A DNA stretch of 64,000 nucleotides, from the NCBI GenBank assembly GCA_965206445.1, contig CBDBJR010000002.1, forward strand, positions 2,232,001 through 2,296,000. The letters are read 5' to 3'. This document shows, in pieces, positions 7,742-17,706 of this stretch. The stretch comes from CBDBJR01 sp965206445. Lineage in GTDB: Bacteria > Pseudomonadota > Gammaproteobacteria > Arenicellales > Poriferihabitantaceae. Every line of letters starts with the position of its first letter. Position 1 is the stretch's first letter. The translations under genes were made by a program, and so were the position numbers. A model generated the notes under the pieces. That model ran no database searches. It saw only the letters and a program-made list of their open reading frames with translations, and was not told the origin of the DNA.

Positions 7742-9709
7742 ATGCTTCCCGAGCTTGGAAATCTGGCCCTGGTTACGGCGCTGGTGGTGGCGATTATGCT
7801 GTCGATCATGCCGTTGGCGGCGTCCTTTGGCCGCCTGCCGGCGTGGGTCGGGTTTGCCCGCCCCGCGACTCTGACGCAGCTATTGCTGGTGGGTTTTGCT
7901 TATGCCTGCCTGACAGCGGCGTTTTTGTCTGATGATTTCTCGGTTGCCTACGTTGCCGGGCACTCGAATACACAACTGCCGCTGATCTATAAAATCTCCG
8001 GTGTCTGGGGCGGCCACGAAGGCTCGATGCTGCTCTGGATTTTCATCCTGTCGCTGTGGAGTGGCGCCGTGGCGATATTTACCCGCCGGATGCCAGATAT
8101 TCTGGTCGCCCGGGTACTGGCCGTGATGGGCATGATCAGCGCCGGCCTGCTGCTGTTCAGCCTGTTTACGTCAAACCCGTTTGCCCGCCTGATAGCCATA
8201 CCGCCGGAAGGCCGCAGCCTGAACCCGATCCTGCAGGATATCGGCCTGGCGATTCACCCGCCGATGCTGTACATGGGCTACGTTGGCTTCTCGGTGGCAT
8301 TTGCTTTTGCCGTCGCGGCGATGATTGGCGGCCGGCTGGACGCGGCCTGGGCGCGCTGGTCGCGGCCATGGACCAACGTCGCCTGGAGTTTTCTGACCGT
8401 CGGCATCGCACTGGGGTCGTGGTGGGCCTATTACGAGCTCGGCTGGGGCGGGTGGTGGTTTTGGGACCCGGTCGAGAATGCGTCGTTCATGCCGTGGCTG
8501 ATGGGCACGGCATTGATCCACTCGCTGGCCGCCACCGAAAAGCGCGGGGTGTTGAAAGCCTGGTCGCTGCTGCTGGCCATCATGACCTTTGCACTGTCCT
8601 TGCTGGGCACCTTTCTGGTGCGCTCGGGCGTGCTGACCTCGGTGCACGCCTTTGCCAACGACCCGGCGCGGGGCTTCTTCATTCTGGTATTTCTCGGCCT
8701 GGTCGTGGGCGCATCGCTGCTGCTGTATGCCTGGCGCGCGCCCGGCCTGGTTTCGCGGGTGCAATTTGCCCCGGTATCGCGCGAGAGCTCGCTGCTGGTC
8801 AACAATATCTTTCTGTGTGTTTTGTGCTTTTCGGTGCTGCTTGGCACGCTGTATCCGTTGCTGCATGATGCCATCGGCGCCGGCAAACTGTCTGTCGGCG
8901 CGCCCTATTTCAATACCGTGTTCCTGCTGCTCGGTGCGCCGCTGGCCATGCTGGTGGGCATCGGTGCGCTGCTGCGGTGGAAAACAGATCACCTCAGCCG
9001 CATCGCCCCCGGGCTGCTGCCGCTGCTGCTGGGCAGTTTGCTGCTCGGTATGAGTATGCCGCTGCTGATGCCGCATTATTCGGTGCGCGCCGGCCTCGGC
9101 GCAACGGCCGGCATCTGGATCATGCTGATCAACCTGGCCGCACTGTGGCAGCGCACTTCCGACGGCAGCCGATGGGCCGATTTGCGCACGGCATCACGGG
9201 CTTTTTACGGCATGCTGCTGGCGCATGCCGGGGTCGGCGTGTTTCTGATTGGGGTGACCTTCACGAGTGAATTCAGTGTACAAAAAGACATTCGCATGCA
9301 GGCCAGCCAATCGGTCGAGGTCGGCGGCTATCGGTTTTTGTTCACCGGCGTTGCCCGCCATCGCGGCCCCAACTATACCGCCGACCTCGGGACGATCGAG
9401 GTGTATCGGGACGGGCAGCCGGTAGCAGCGTTGAAACCGGAGAAGCGCCTCTATCTGGCGCAGCGCAGTCCGACTACCGAAGCGGCGATTGACGCCGGCT
9501 TCAGCCGAGATCTATACGTCGCCCTCGGCCAGCCGATCGGTGCCGACGGCGCCTGGTCGGTGCGCATCTACTACAAGCCTTTTATCCGCTGGATCTGGCT
9601 GGGCGCACTGATTATGGCACTGGGCGGCCTGCTGGCGGCGAGTGACCGGCGCTATCGAAACCAGCCGCGGCGGCAGCCCGTTGGCGGCGCGCTGCCGGCA
9701 GCCGCATGA
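7742..9709 (+). CDS. ccmF: Cytochrome c heme lyase membrane subunit CcmF
   Basis: Large polytopic inner-membrane protein (655 residues) that attaches heme to apocytochrome c. The WWD heme motif GWGGWWFWDPVENASFMPW lies near residue 236, and several conserved His residues occur around it. A periplasmic domain sits near the C-terminus (about residues 510-610) before a last membrane helix. ATG 7742 follows ccmE by 11 bases; the stop overlaps ccmG as ATGA. Confidence 0.96.
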   Translation: MLPELGNLALVTALVVAIMLSIMPLAASFGRLPAWVGFARPATLTQLLLVGFAYACLTAAFLSDDFSVAYVAGHSNTQLPLIYKISGVWGGHEGSMLLWIFILSLWSGAVAIFTRRMPDILVARVLAVMGMISAGLLLFSLFTSNPFARLIAIPPEGRSLNPILQDIGLAIHPPMLYMGYVGFSVAFAFAVAAMIGGRLDAAWARWSRPWTNVAWSFLTVGIALGSWWAYYELGWGGWWFWDPVENASFMPWLMGTALIHSLAATEKRGVLKAWSLLLAIMTFALSLLGTFLVRSGVLTSVHAFANDPARGFFILVFLGLVVGASLLLYAWRAPGLVSRVQFAPVSRESSLLVNNIFLCVLCFSVLLGTLYPLLHDAIGAGKLSVGAPYFNTVFLLLGAPLAMLVGIGALLRWKTDHLSRIAPGLLPLLLGSLLLGMSMPLLMPHYSVRAGLGATAGIWIMLINLAALWQRTSDGSRWADLRTASRAFYGMLLAHAGVGVFLIGVTFTSEFSVQKDIRMQASQSVEVGGYRFLFTGVARHRGPNYTADLGTIEVYRDGQPVAALKPEKRLYLAQRSPTTEAAIDAGFSRDLYVALGQPIGADGAWSVRIYYKPFIRWIWLGALIMALGGLLAASDRRYRNQPRRQPVGGALPAAA

Positions 9710-10239
9710 AGATCCGATTTTTGCTGCCGATGGGGGCATTCGTGGTGCTCATCGGTTTGCTGTGGGCCGGCCTGCGTTTGAATTCGGACACCATCCCCTC
9801 GCCGCTGATTGGCAAGCCCGCGCCCGCATTTACCGCCAATCGCCTCTGGCAGGAGCAGACTATCAGCCCGCAGGCGATGCGTCGGCAAGTCTGGATTTTG
9901 AACGTATGGGCGTCGTGGTGCGCGGCCTGCCGTGATGAACACCCGCTGCTCAACCGGATAGCGGCGCGCAATATCGTGCCGATCATGGGGTTGAATTACA
10001 AAGACCCGCCAGACGATGCGAAAAACTGGCTATTGCAGCTTGGCGACCCCTACGATGCCGTGGCCGTGGACCGCAGTGGCGATATTGGCGTCAGCTACGG
10101 CGTCTACGGCGTCCCGGAAACCTTCGTCATCGACAAGCGCGGCGTGATTCGACTCAAGCATATCGGGCCGCTGAGCGCCGACATGATCGAACGGCAGTTG
10201 CTGCCTTTGCTGGCCAGGCTGCAGCGGGAAACCGGCTGA
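9706..10239 (+). CDS. ccmG: Thiol:disulfide interchange protein CcmG/DsbE
   Basis: Membrane-anchored periplasmic thioredoxin-fold protein that keeps the apocytochrome CxxCH cysteines reduced. 177 residues: N-terminal helix (residues 4-22), then the active site WASWCAACRDEHP near 69-81 and the cis-Pro region YGVPETFVID. The CAAC dipeptide differs from the E. coli CPTC. ATGA overlap with ccmF. Confidence 0.94.
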   Translation: MKIRFLLPMGAFVVLIGLLWAGLRLNSDTIPSPLIGKPAPAFTANRLWQEQTISPQAMRRQVWILNVWASWCAACRDEHPLLNRIAARNIVPIMGLNYKDPPDDAKNWLLQLGDPYDAVAVDRSGDIGVSYGVYGVPETFVIDKRGVIRLKHIGPLSADMIERQLLPLLARLQRETG

Positions 10240-10244
10240 CCCGC

Positions 10245-10721
10245 ATGACCATCACGCCGCCGGGGTGGGCAGGAATATGGCTGTTGATGGCCCTGGTCAG
10301 CGCGCACCCGGCCAGCGCCAAAGTTGAACAGGTGACGTTCGATAATGCCGCGCAGTACACCCTCTATCAGTCGATTATCACCGAACTGCGCTGCCCGGTT
10401 TGTCAAAATCAAAGCATTCACAGCTCCAACGCCGAGCTGGCCGGGGATTTGCGCCGGCACACCCGCGAGCTCGTGCTGGCCGGCAAAACCCGCGCACAGA
10501 TTATCGATTACATGGCGGCGCGCTACGGTGATTTCATCCTGTACCGACCGCGGGTAAAACAATCCACGCTGTTACTCTGGCTGGCGCCGTTCGTTTTGAT
10601 TGGCGGCCTGCTGGTGGTGACGTTTGTCCGCCTCAAAGCCGGCCGCAATCCGCCCACCGCCTATTCGCCCGGCGACTTGCGACGGGCGGAAAAACTCATC
10701 GATCGAGAGACGGCCCCTTGA
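10245..10721 (+). CDS. ccmH: Cytochrome c maturation protein CcmH (CcmL-type)
   Basis: Periplasmic thiol-disulfide component of the heme ligase. 158 residues with an N-terminal signal, the LRCPVCQNQSI redox motif near residue 47, a three-helix domain, and a C-terminal membrane helix (about residues 107-128). It lacks the TPR domain found fused in E. coli CcmH, which here is the separate next gene. The stop TGA overlaps the TTG start of ccmI. Confidence 0.94.
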   Translation: MTITPPGWAGIWLLMALVSAHPASAKVEQVTFDNAAQYTLYQSIITELRCPVCQNQSIHSSNAELAGDLRRHTRELVLAGKTRAQIIDYMAARYGDFILYRPRVKQSTLLLWLAPFVLIGGLLVVTFVRLKAGRNPPTAYSPGDLRRAEKLIDRETAP

Positions 10722-11602
10722 GTCTGTTTTTATTCGGCGCTGCCGCCCTGCTCGGGCTAACCGTCCTGCTGCTGTGGCGCAGCGTGACCGGCAAAGCCGC
10801 GGTCAATCAGGATGACAGTGGCGCTAAAAATATCGAAATCGCGCGCTATCGTCTGGAGCAGTACCGGCGGTCGGCCCAGCCGGATGCACAGCAGGAGAAA
10901 CACGCCATCGAAGCCGCCTTGCTGGATGATCTGGCCATGCTGACAGACGGCGCGCCCCGGCCCGACCGGCATCCGGTTCATCCGGTGGCGGCGGCGCTGG
11001 TACTGGCCGGCATTCCACTGGCGGCTATCGGCGTGTATGCCCTGGTCGGCAACCCCGGCAGCATCGTGACCGCCCTGCCGGCAGCCCCTCCCACTGCCCA
11101 ATACGCCCGCCCGGGCGAAAATACGCCGGGCAGCGACGGCCCGGACGAACCGGAACAGGCGCGGCTGGACAGCCTGATACGGCAGCTGGAAACCACACTG
11201 GCCGCCCGCCCGGATGAAATTCAGGGCTGGGCCCTGGCAGCGCGCACCTATCTGGCGATGGGCAAATACCAACAGGCGGCATCCGCTTTCTCGAATCTGA
11301 ACCGACTACAGCCCAACGATGCCGATACCCTGGCCGGCTGGGCCGATGCGTTGATCAGGGGCCAGCGCGGCCGCTACACCGAAGCGGCAAACAATCTTGT
11401 CCGGCAGGCGCTGGCGGTCGACGCCGACCACGGTCCCGCCTTATGGCTCGCCGCTATCGGCAGCTTCAGCAGCGGCGATGCCGCTCAGGCGCTGAAGTTA
11501 CTGGCGCGGCTGAAACAAACGGCCCGGGACGACCCGGCTGCGCTGCTGCATATCGAGCAGATGATCGGCACTATCCGGGAGGCGCAGTCAAGCGACCGCT
11601 GA
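10718..11602 (+). CDS. ccmI: Cytochrome c biogenesis TPR protein CcmI (CycH)
   Basis: Apocytochrome c chaperone of the heme ligase. 294 residues: an N-terminal membrane helix (2-20), a cytoplasmic loop, a second helix near residues 87-108, then a periplasmic TPR region (about 145-285). The start is an unusual TTG overlapping the ccmH stop, consistent with translational coupling. Last gene of the ccm cluster; bactofilin converges on it. Confidence 0.9.
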   Translation: MSLFLFGAAALLGLTVLLLWRSVTGKAAVNQDDSGAKNIEIARYRLEQYRRSAQPDAQQEKHAIEAALLDDLAMLTDGAPRPDRHPVHPVAAALVLAGIPLAAIGVYALVGNPGSIVTALPAAPPTAQYARPGENTPGSDGPDEPEQARLDSLIRQLETTLAARPDEIQGWALAARTYLAMGKYQQAASAFSNLNRLQPNDADTLAGWADALIRGQRGRYTEAANNLVRQALAVDADHGPALWLAAIGSFSSGDAAQALKLLARLKQTARDDPAALLHIEQMIGTIREAQSSDR

Positions 11603-11719
11603 GGGTTGGCCGGTGACGCGCATCGGCGTCTGCGTTGCGTCAGCTCGGCGCCAGTGTGCGCCGCCACCGCTCAACCACCTCGACCCGCCGCAGCGCGCAC
11701 CGTGGTCGATTCGGGCTCA

Positions 11720-12157
11720 CTACCGCTCTCGCCCGGAGATGGCAAACGGGTTGTGTTCTGCTGGAAAATCAACCACCGGTGCGCCGGACTGCGGCAGATC
11801 TTCCGTCCGGCGGCGAATGCTCTCGCCCTGAAATGCGCTGTCACTGTCAATAATCAGACTGGCACAGGTCAGCCTGCCTTCAGCCTCCCCGCCGGCCACC
11901 ACCTCAATCGAGTCGCACTCCGCATCACCGGTATATTTGCCGCTGATGATGAGTTTTTTCGCCACGACATGGCTGCTCACACTGCCGGTTTTGCCGATTT
12001 CAACGACATTTTCCGAAACGATGTCGCCGTCAAACTCACCGTCGACGTGCAGCTTACAGACTATTTCAAGCTTTCCGGAGAATCGGCTTCCAGCTGCGAT
12101 AGTTGTAACGTTCGATGTGTAGTCTGCTTGCTGATCAGGCTTACTAAAGATGCCCAT
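11720..12157 (-). CDS. Bactofilin family cytoskeletal protein
   Basis: 145-residue protein with the bactofilin beta-helix core (VTTIAAGSRFSGKLEI, then regularly spaced Gly and hydrophobic turns such as VEIGKTGSVSSHV), unstructured at both ends. Bactofilins polymerise without nucleotide and often scaffold cell-wall enzymes. The start at 12157 is set by a strong GGAGG 7 bases upstream; the frame stays open to 12205 but those residues lie inside the M23 gene. Paired with an M23 peptidase, a common bactofilin partnership. Confidence 0.9.
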   Translation of the reverse strand: MGIFSKPDQQADYTSNVTTIAAGSRFSGKLEIVCKLHVDGEFDGDIVSENVVEIGKTGSVSSHVVAKKLIISGKYTGDAECDSIEVVAGGEAEGRLTCASLIIDSDSAFQGESIRRRTEDLPQSGAPVVDFPAEHNPFAISGRER

Positions 12158-13173
12158 TGGATTCCTCCGACTTGTGTAAATAACGTGTTCGAACCAAACT
12201 CCCATTTGAGAAAATCAATCGGGTCAAGCGCGCTGTCGAGATGGCGAATTTCATAGTGCAAATGCGGCGCAACGCTCCGCCCGGTATTGCCGGACAGCCC
12301 GATCTGATCGCCCTTGCGCAGCACATCGCCCGGCTTGACCTGTATTTCATGCAAATGGGCATAGCGGGTTTCAAACCCCAGATTATGCTGCACAATTATC
12401 TGATTGCCGGAGAATTTTAAAAACTCCGCCTGCCGCACAATGCCGTCGGCGGTGGTATACACCGGCTGCGGCTGTTTTGCCCGCAGATCGATCCCGTTAT
12501 GGAAACTCTCTAGTTTGGTGATCGGGTGTATTCTATCGCCGAATGGACTGGTAATGGTCGAAGTCTCGATCGGATAACCGCTCGGAATATTGTCGCGCAA
12601 AATCTTTTCCTGAATGACATTCAGATTGACCAGGTCAATCCGGTGCAACAAATCATCCCATGTATTTTGCGCCGTCGCCGGGTGGCGGTCCGCCGCAATC
12701 ATCTCTTCCAGATACCGCACACGCTCGTCAATGGCGACATAGACGTGGTCTTTATCGCGATAGAGCTCGCCGAGCAAATCGATTCTCTGCGCCAGCGAGC
12801 GATTTTTATCGCCCGTATCCACACCGCTGATGCGCTCGATTTCGGCCATCGATTGCGTAATTTCGCTCACCACGCGGCGCTGCTCAGCGATGGCTTCCTG
12901 CAGCTGGCGATACGTCTGCTGCAGCTGGCGATACGTCTGGACACCGTGCTCAAACTGCGCGCCCAGCTCGGCCTGTTTCTGCTGCAGCTGGCGATTCAAC
13001 TGGTATTGCACATAATTGAACGCCGACAGGGCGAGCAGCAGCAAAACGAGGACGCTGACACCGACCCGGAGGGTCGTTTTGAGCGACCTGCGGACACGGT
13101 AGTAGCGCGAACCGGACGCATCCGAAACCGTAATGAAGTAATGACTGTGTATATTCGCCACGTAAACCGACAA
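12061..13173 (-). CDS. M23 family peptidoglycan metallopeptidase with coiled coil
   Basis: 370-residue membrane-anchored M23 peptidase. A membrane helix (about 33-54) is followed by a Gln-rich coiled coil (55-125) containing a direct TYRQLQQ repeat. The LytM/M23 domain (about 205-325) has both zinc motifs: HNGID (HxxxD) and APHLHYE (HxH), plus RYAHLHEI. The start is TTG 13173; GTG 13161 is possible and neither has a strong ribosome site. The last 32 codons run in another frame over the bactofilin start (97-base overlap). Probably a DD- or LD-endopeptidase or an activator acting with bactofilin in cell shape. Confidence 0.9.
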   Translation of the reverse strand: MSVYVANIHSHYFITVSDASGSRYYRVRRSLKTTLRVGVSVLVLLLLALSAFNYVQYQLNRQLQQKQAELGAQFEHGVQTYRQLQQTYRQLQEAIAEQRRVVSEITQSMAEIERISGVDTGDKNRSLAQRIDLLGELYRDKDHVYVAIDERVRYLEEMIAADRHPATAQNTWDDLLHRIDLVNLNVIQEKILRDNIPSGYPIETSTITSPFGDRIHPITKLESFHNGIDLRAKQPQPVYTTADGIVRQAEFLKFSGNQIIVQHNLGFETRYAHLHEIQVKPGDVLRKGDQIGLSGNTGRSVAPHLHYEIRHLDSALDPIDFLKWEFGSNTLFTQVGGIQWASLVSLISKQTTHRTLQLSQLEADSPESLK

Positions 13174-13605
13174 ACTCGTTTGAAAGTGTATTTACCCGCC
13201 GCTATGGCGCCCGCATGGTCAATCAGAACCGACATTGTACGACCGGCGGTGATTGTATCACAGCCCGTTCGATTTGAACCGCCTCCAACCCCAACCGGGG
13301 GGACGCAAGCTCGAACACCAACGCCGTTGAACGCAGCCGATAATGCCATCATAGCCCGCCTTCAGCCGCACCCCGCGATAGCCGATGCGCCCTCGAAGCC
13401 GCGGCACCCGGTGCAATTGCCGCTATCGGCAGCGCTGTGGTTTAAGGATAACCCAGCTATTGCCCAATTTTCAAGCACCCGTATTGATCAACCCGTCCGG
13501 TCTGTTTCAAGTGCGGTTACTGGTGTATAATCGCCCGGTGTGCTATCCAACCCAATCACCAGGCGAACCGGGCCAACCGGGCCCATTGTCAGCCATGATG
13601 TCCGC
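13174..13605. promoter_or_regulatory. Divergent spacer of M23 peptidase and dapD with a candidate dapD -10 box
   Basis: 432 bases between two divergent genes. A perfect TATAAT lies at 13526-13531 about 75 bases before the dapD ATG, but no good -35 sits at the right distance. I saw no gene, RNA or repeat in the rest. Confidence 0.3.
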
Positions 13606-14427
<822 letters not shown>

Positions 14428-14444
14428 GCCGCGGAAGGAGTGCA

Positions 14445-15188
14445 TTGAGCTTGAAATTTGACATGGTAGCCGCCACCCACACCGGCAGGGTGCGCACGCA
14501 CAATGAGGACAGTCTGAAAATCGTCCCGGAGCTCAATCTGGCGGTTATTGCCGACGGCATGGGCGGGCACAAAGCCGGCGACATCGCCAGCGCGATGGCC
14601 GTGAGCCGGTTCTGCCGGCATTTTGAAGAGCAATCTGCGAACGCGGAAAACTTCGACTCGGAAAAGGCCCGAAAAATCATCAAAGACACGATTCCGCGGG
14701 TCAATAACGAGCTGTACTCACACGCGCAGAAAGTCCCCCAGTGCGAAGGCATGGGCACCACGCTGGTTGTTGCGGCATTCCACCCCGACAGCATCCATAT
14801 CGGGCACATCGGAGATTCGAGGTTGTATCGCTTGTCCGACGGCACGTTATCGCAAGTGACGATCGACCACACGCTGGGCATGGAAATGCTAACCGAATAT
14901 CCGGATCAGCATGTCCCGGCCTACTTAAACAACGTGCTGAGAAAAGCCCTGGGAATCGAGGCGAACTGCCAGCCCGATTATCTCGACCTGACGCCGGCGG
15001 CCAACGAAGTCTATTTATTGTGCTCGGACGGGTTGAGCAACATGGTGCCGCATGAGGTGATAACGCCGGTTTTGTCCGCACACGCGCATCAATTGGAGCG
15101 GTGTGCGGAGATATTGATCGACATGACGCTGAAAAACGGCGCCCCGGATAACGTATCGATTATCTTGATATCATCCCGGGAAGCCTGA
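14445..15188 (+). CDS. PP2C-family serine/threonine phosphatase (PrpC/Stp1-like)
   Basis: 247-residue metal-dependent protein phosphatase. Metal-binding motifs are in order: HNEDS near residue 19, ADGMGGHKAGD near 38, GMGTTLV, HIGDSRLYRL, CSDGLSNMV and GAPDNVSII near the end. The start is TTG 14445, 5 bases after GGAAGGAG; no ATG fits as well. No partner Ser/Thr kinase gene is adjacent. The substrate is unknown; in other bacteria these reverse Hanks-type kinases or regulate type VI secretion. Confidence 0.92.
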   Translation: MSLKFDMVAATHTGRVRTHNEDSLKIVPELNLAVIADGMGGHKAGDIASAMAVSRFCRHFEEQSANAENFDSEKARKIIKDTIPRVNNELYSHAQKVPQCEGMGTTLVVAAFHPDSIHIGHIGDSRLYRLSDGTLSQVTIDHTLGMEMLTEYPDQHVPAYLNNVLRKALGIEANCQPDYLDLTPAANEVYLLCSDGLSNMVPHEVITPVLSAHAHQLERCAEILIDMTLKNGAPDNVSIILISSREA

Positions 15189-15232
15189 TATCGCCCGCTC
15201 CATCGCTGACCGCATTTGGCCCCGTCCGCCGC

Positions 15233-15952
15233 TCACTTGATTTCAATCAACTCGATATCAAACAGCAGGGTTTCGTCAGGGCCGATCACACCACCGGCGC
15301 CCTTCTCGCCATAACCCAGCTCGGACGGAATCGCCACCGCCCATTTGTCACCCGTGGTCATCAACTGCAACACTTCCTGCCAGCCGGGAATGATGCCGGT
15401 GAGCGAAAAAGTGGCCGGCTCGCCACGGGCGTAGGAGCTGTCAAATACCGTACCGTCGATCAGCGTGCCCTGATAATGCACGACAACCGTGTCCTCAGCG
15501 GTCGGCTTGCGGTCGCCGTCGCCGGTGGTTAAAACCCGATACTGCAATCCGCTGTCGGTTTTTACCACGCCCTCTTTGGTTTGATTTTCCGCCAGATAAT
15601 CCTGCCCCTGCTGTTTTCTTTGATCTGATTCCTGGGTTTGCGCCATTTCCAATGCCTCCCGCTGCCGCTCAATCACCGCATCGATTTCTGCGTCCTCCAG
15701 CAGCAAGTCGGCCCCATCCAGCACATCGATCATACCGCGGCGTAGCGCCATAAAATCAACCCCGCCCTCGTTCTGCCCAAAGCGCTGCATCAGCTGCGAC
15801 GCAATTTTGGTGCCGACCGCGTAGCTGTATTGCTTTGCATCGCTATCCAGCGCGTACTCCTCGTCGGCAGCGCTAGTGCCGGAAGTCACCGCCATCGACA
15901 GCATGGCGCCCGCTAAAACGGCAGCGTGTTTTCTCACTTTTCTCAATAACAT
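15233..15952 (-). CDS. FKBP-type peptidyl-prolyl isomerase (FkpA/Mip-like), secreted
   Basis: 239-residue envelope folding factor. An N-terminal signal peptide (about 1-27, ending near TSAADEE) is followed by the alpha-helical dimerisation domain of FkpA/Mip proteins (about 35-125) and a C-terminal FKBP domain with VVVHYQGTLIDGTVFDSSY, IPGWQEVLQLM and IPSELGYGEKG. ATG 15952 is used; it has AGGA upstream and begins the signal peptide, while the frame upstream to 16048 overlaps radA. Confidence 0.92.
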   Translation of the reverse strand: MLLRKVRKHAAVLAGAMLSMAVTSGTSAADEEYALDSDAKQYSYAVGTKIASQLMQRFGQNEGGVDFMALRRGMIDVLDGADLLLEDAEIDAVIERQREALEMAQTQESDQRKQQGQDYLAENQTKEGVVKTDSGLQYRVLTTGDGDRKPTAEDTVVVHYQGTLIDGTVFDSSYARGEPATFSLTGIIPGWQEVLQLMTTGDKWAVAIPSELGYGEKGAGGVIGPDETLLFDIELIEIK

Positions 15953-16044
15953 GTTTCTATTCCTGAAAATTAAATTATGGGTGCCCGGATTAGCGGGCGA
16001 TGGATTGACGCTCGAGGCGTTTGCGGCCAGACTCGACCGATACA

Positions 16045-17403
16045 TCATGCTTCAAACACCTGCAATGCGTCCTCGATTCTGCGCAACGGTATGACCTCGA
16101 TTTCAGACAACGGTGATTTGGGTTGGTTCGGCGTCGGCACCAGCGCGCGTTTGAAGCCGAGTTTCGCCGCTTCTTTGAGCCGATCCAACCCGCGCTGCAC
16201 CGGGCGCAGCTCGCCGGACAGCCCGACTTCGCCAAACACCACCAGATCTTGCCCCACCGCCCGATTCTTCAAGCTCGACAAAATTGCCAGCACCACGGCC
16301 AGATCGGCCCCGGTTTCGGTTATCCGCACCCCGCCGACCACGTTGGTGAACACGTCATAGCCGCTCAGACTAATCCCGGCGTGCCGATGGCATACCGCCA
16401 GCAGCATCGCCAGCCGGTTTTGCTCCAGCCCCACCGTCAGCCGGCGCGGGTTGGACAGCACCGCATCGTCTACCAGCGCCTGAACCTCAACCAGCAAGGG
16501 GCGCGTCCCCTCCTGAGTGGCCAGCACCACGCTGCCCGGCTGATTGATATTGCGCCGGCTGACAAACATCGCCGAAGGATTGGCCACATCCTGCAAGCCG
16601 GCCTCGGTCATCGCAAACACCCCGATCTCATTCACCGCCCCAAACCGGTTTTTGGTCGCCCGAATCAAGCGGAAACTGCTTGCGCTATCGCCCTCGAAAT
16701 ACAGCACGCTATCGACCATGTGTTCGAGCATCCGCGGCCCGGCCAGGGCGCCCTCCTTGGTCACGTGGCCAACCAGAATCACACTGCACCCGGTTTGCTT
16801 GGCGTAGCGCACCAACTGCATGGCGCTCTCGCGCACCTGCGATACGCTGCCGGGAACCGCACTCGAGGCATCACTGTAAAACGTCTGAATCGAGTCGGCA
16901 ACCAGCACCTCCGGCGCCAGGCGTGCGGCGGTATCCAACAGCACTTCCAGCCGATTCTCGGTCATCACCTGCAATGAATCGGTATCCAGCGACAGCCGGC
17001 CTGCCCGCAGCGCAATCTGCTCGACCGACTCTTCACCGCTGGCATACAGCACCTTGTGCCGGGCGCCAATGCGGGTCAGATTTTGCAGCAGCAAGGTCGA
17101 TTTGCCAATCCCCGGGTCGCCGCCGATCAACACCGCCGAACCGGGCACCAGGCCACCGCCCAGCACCCGATCGAATTCATCACTGCCGCTCGGCAGGCGC
17201 CGCAGCTCGGTTATCGCCACCTCCGCCAGCGTTTGCACGCGCGCCTCGGGGGCCAGACCGGCAAACCGCGGCCGGCCGGCCGTCGGGCGGGCGATTTGTT
17301 CGGCCAGACAATTCCACTCGCCGCATTCGCCGCACTGCCCCGACCACTTCGGGCTGACCGCAGCACACCGGCTACAGACATAGGCTGTTTTCAATTTCAT
17401 CAT
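16045..17403 (-). CDS. radA: DNA repair protein RadA
   Basis: RecA-related branch-migration ATPase that processes recombination intermediates. 452 residues: N-terminal C4 zinc finger (CSRC...CGEC), Walker A GGDPGIGKST near residue 94, the RadA-specific KNRFG motif near 252, and a C-terminal Lon-protease-like domain lacking the protease role. The first two codons are both ATG; 17403 is used. Its stop lies about 90 bases before the fkp start on the same strand. Confidence 0.95.
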   Translation of the reverse strand: MMKLKTAYVCSRCAAVSPKWSGQCGECGEWNCLAEQIARPTAGRPRFAGLAPEARVQTLAEVAITELRRLPSGSDEFDRVLGGGLVPGSAVLIGGDPGIGKSTLLLQNLTRIGARHKVLYASGEESVEQIALRAGRLSLDTDSLQVMTENRLEVLLDTAARLAPEVLVADSIQTFYSDASSAVPGSVSQVRESAMQLVRYAKQTGCSVILVGHVTKEGALAGPRMLEHMVDSVLYFEGDSASSFRLIRATKNRFGAVNEIGVFAMTEAGLQDVANPSAMFVSRRNINQPGSVVLATQEGTRPLLVEVQALVDDAVLSNPRRLTVGLEQNRLAMLLAVCHRHAGISLSGYDVFTNVVGGVRITETGADLAVVLAILSSLKNRAVGQDLVVFGEVGLSGELRPVQRGLDRLKEAAKLGFKRALVPTPNQPKSPLSEIEVIPLRRIEDALQVFEA

Positions 17404-17706
17404 AACGGTATCGGATGGCGGCGTTGACCGTCGCCGTCCGCGCGCAGCATCGTCAGATAGCGCCGCCCCTCATCGCACGCAGACAAATCCCCCCGCGGGC
17501 GGCAGCAGATTCGATCGGACTGTCTCATCAATGTCGTATCCCTTACTCTTCACTCTTACACTTATCGCCGTATCCCCGACCCCATCTCAGGTCGAGGCAA
17601 GCCCGGCGCTCCCGCCTGGCATGGTACCGAATTTCCGCACGGGTTTCATCTCGCGCAGCAGGATGACCCCACACCGGATAGCACCGACCGCGGCCATCCC
17701 GACGCC
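17404..17706. other. Spacer between alr and radA
   Basis: 303 bases between two minus-strand genes. Short frames here are antisense extensions over alr. I see no RNA gene, repeat or clear promoter. Confidence 0.4.
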
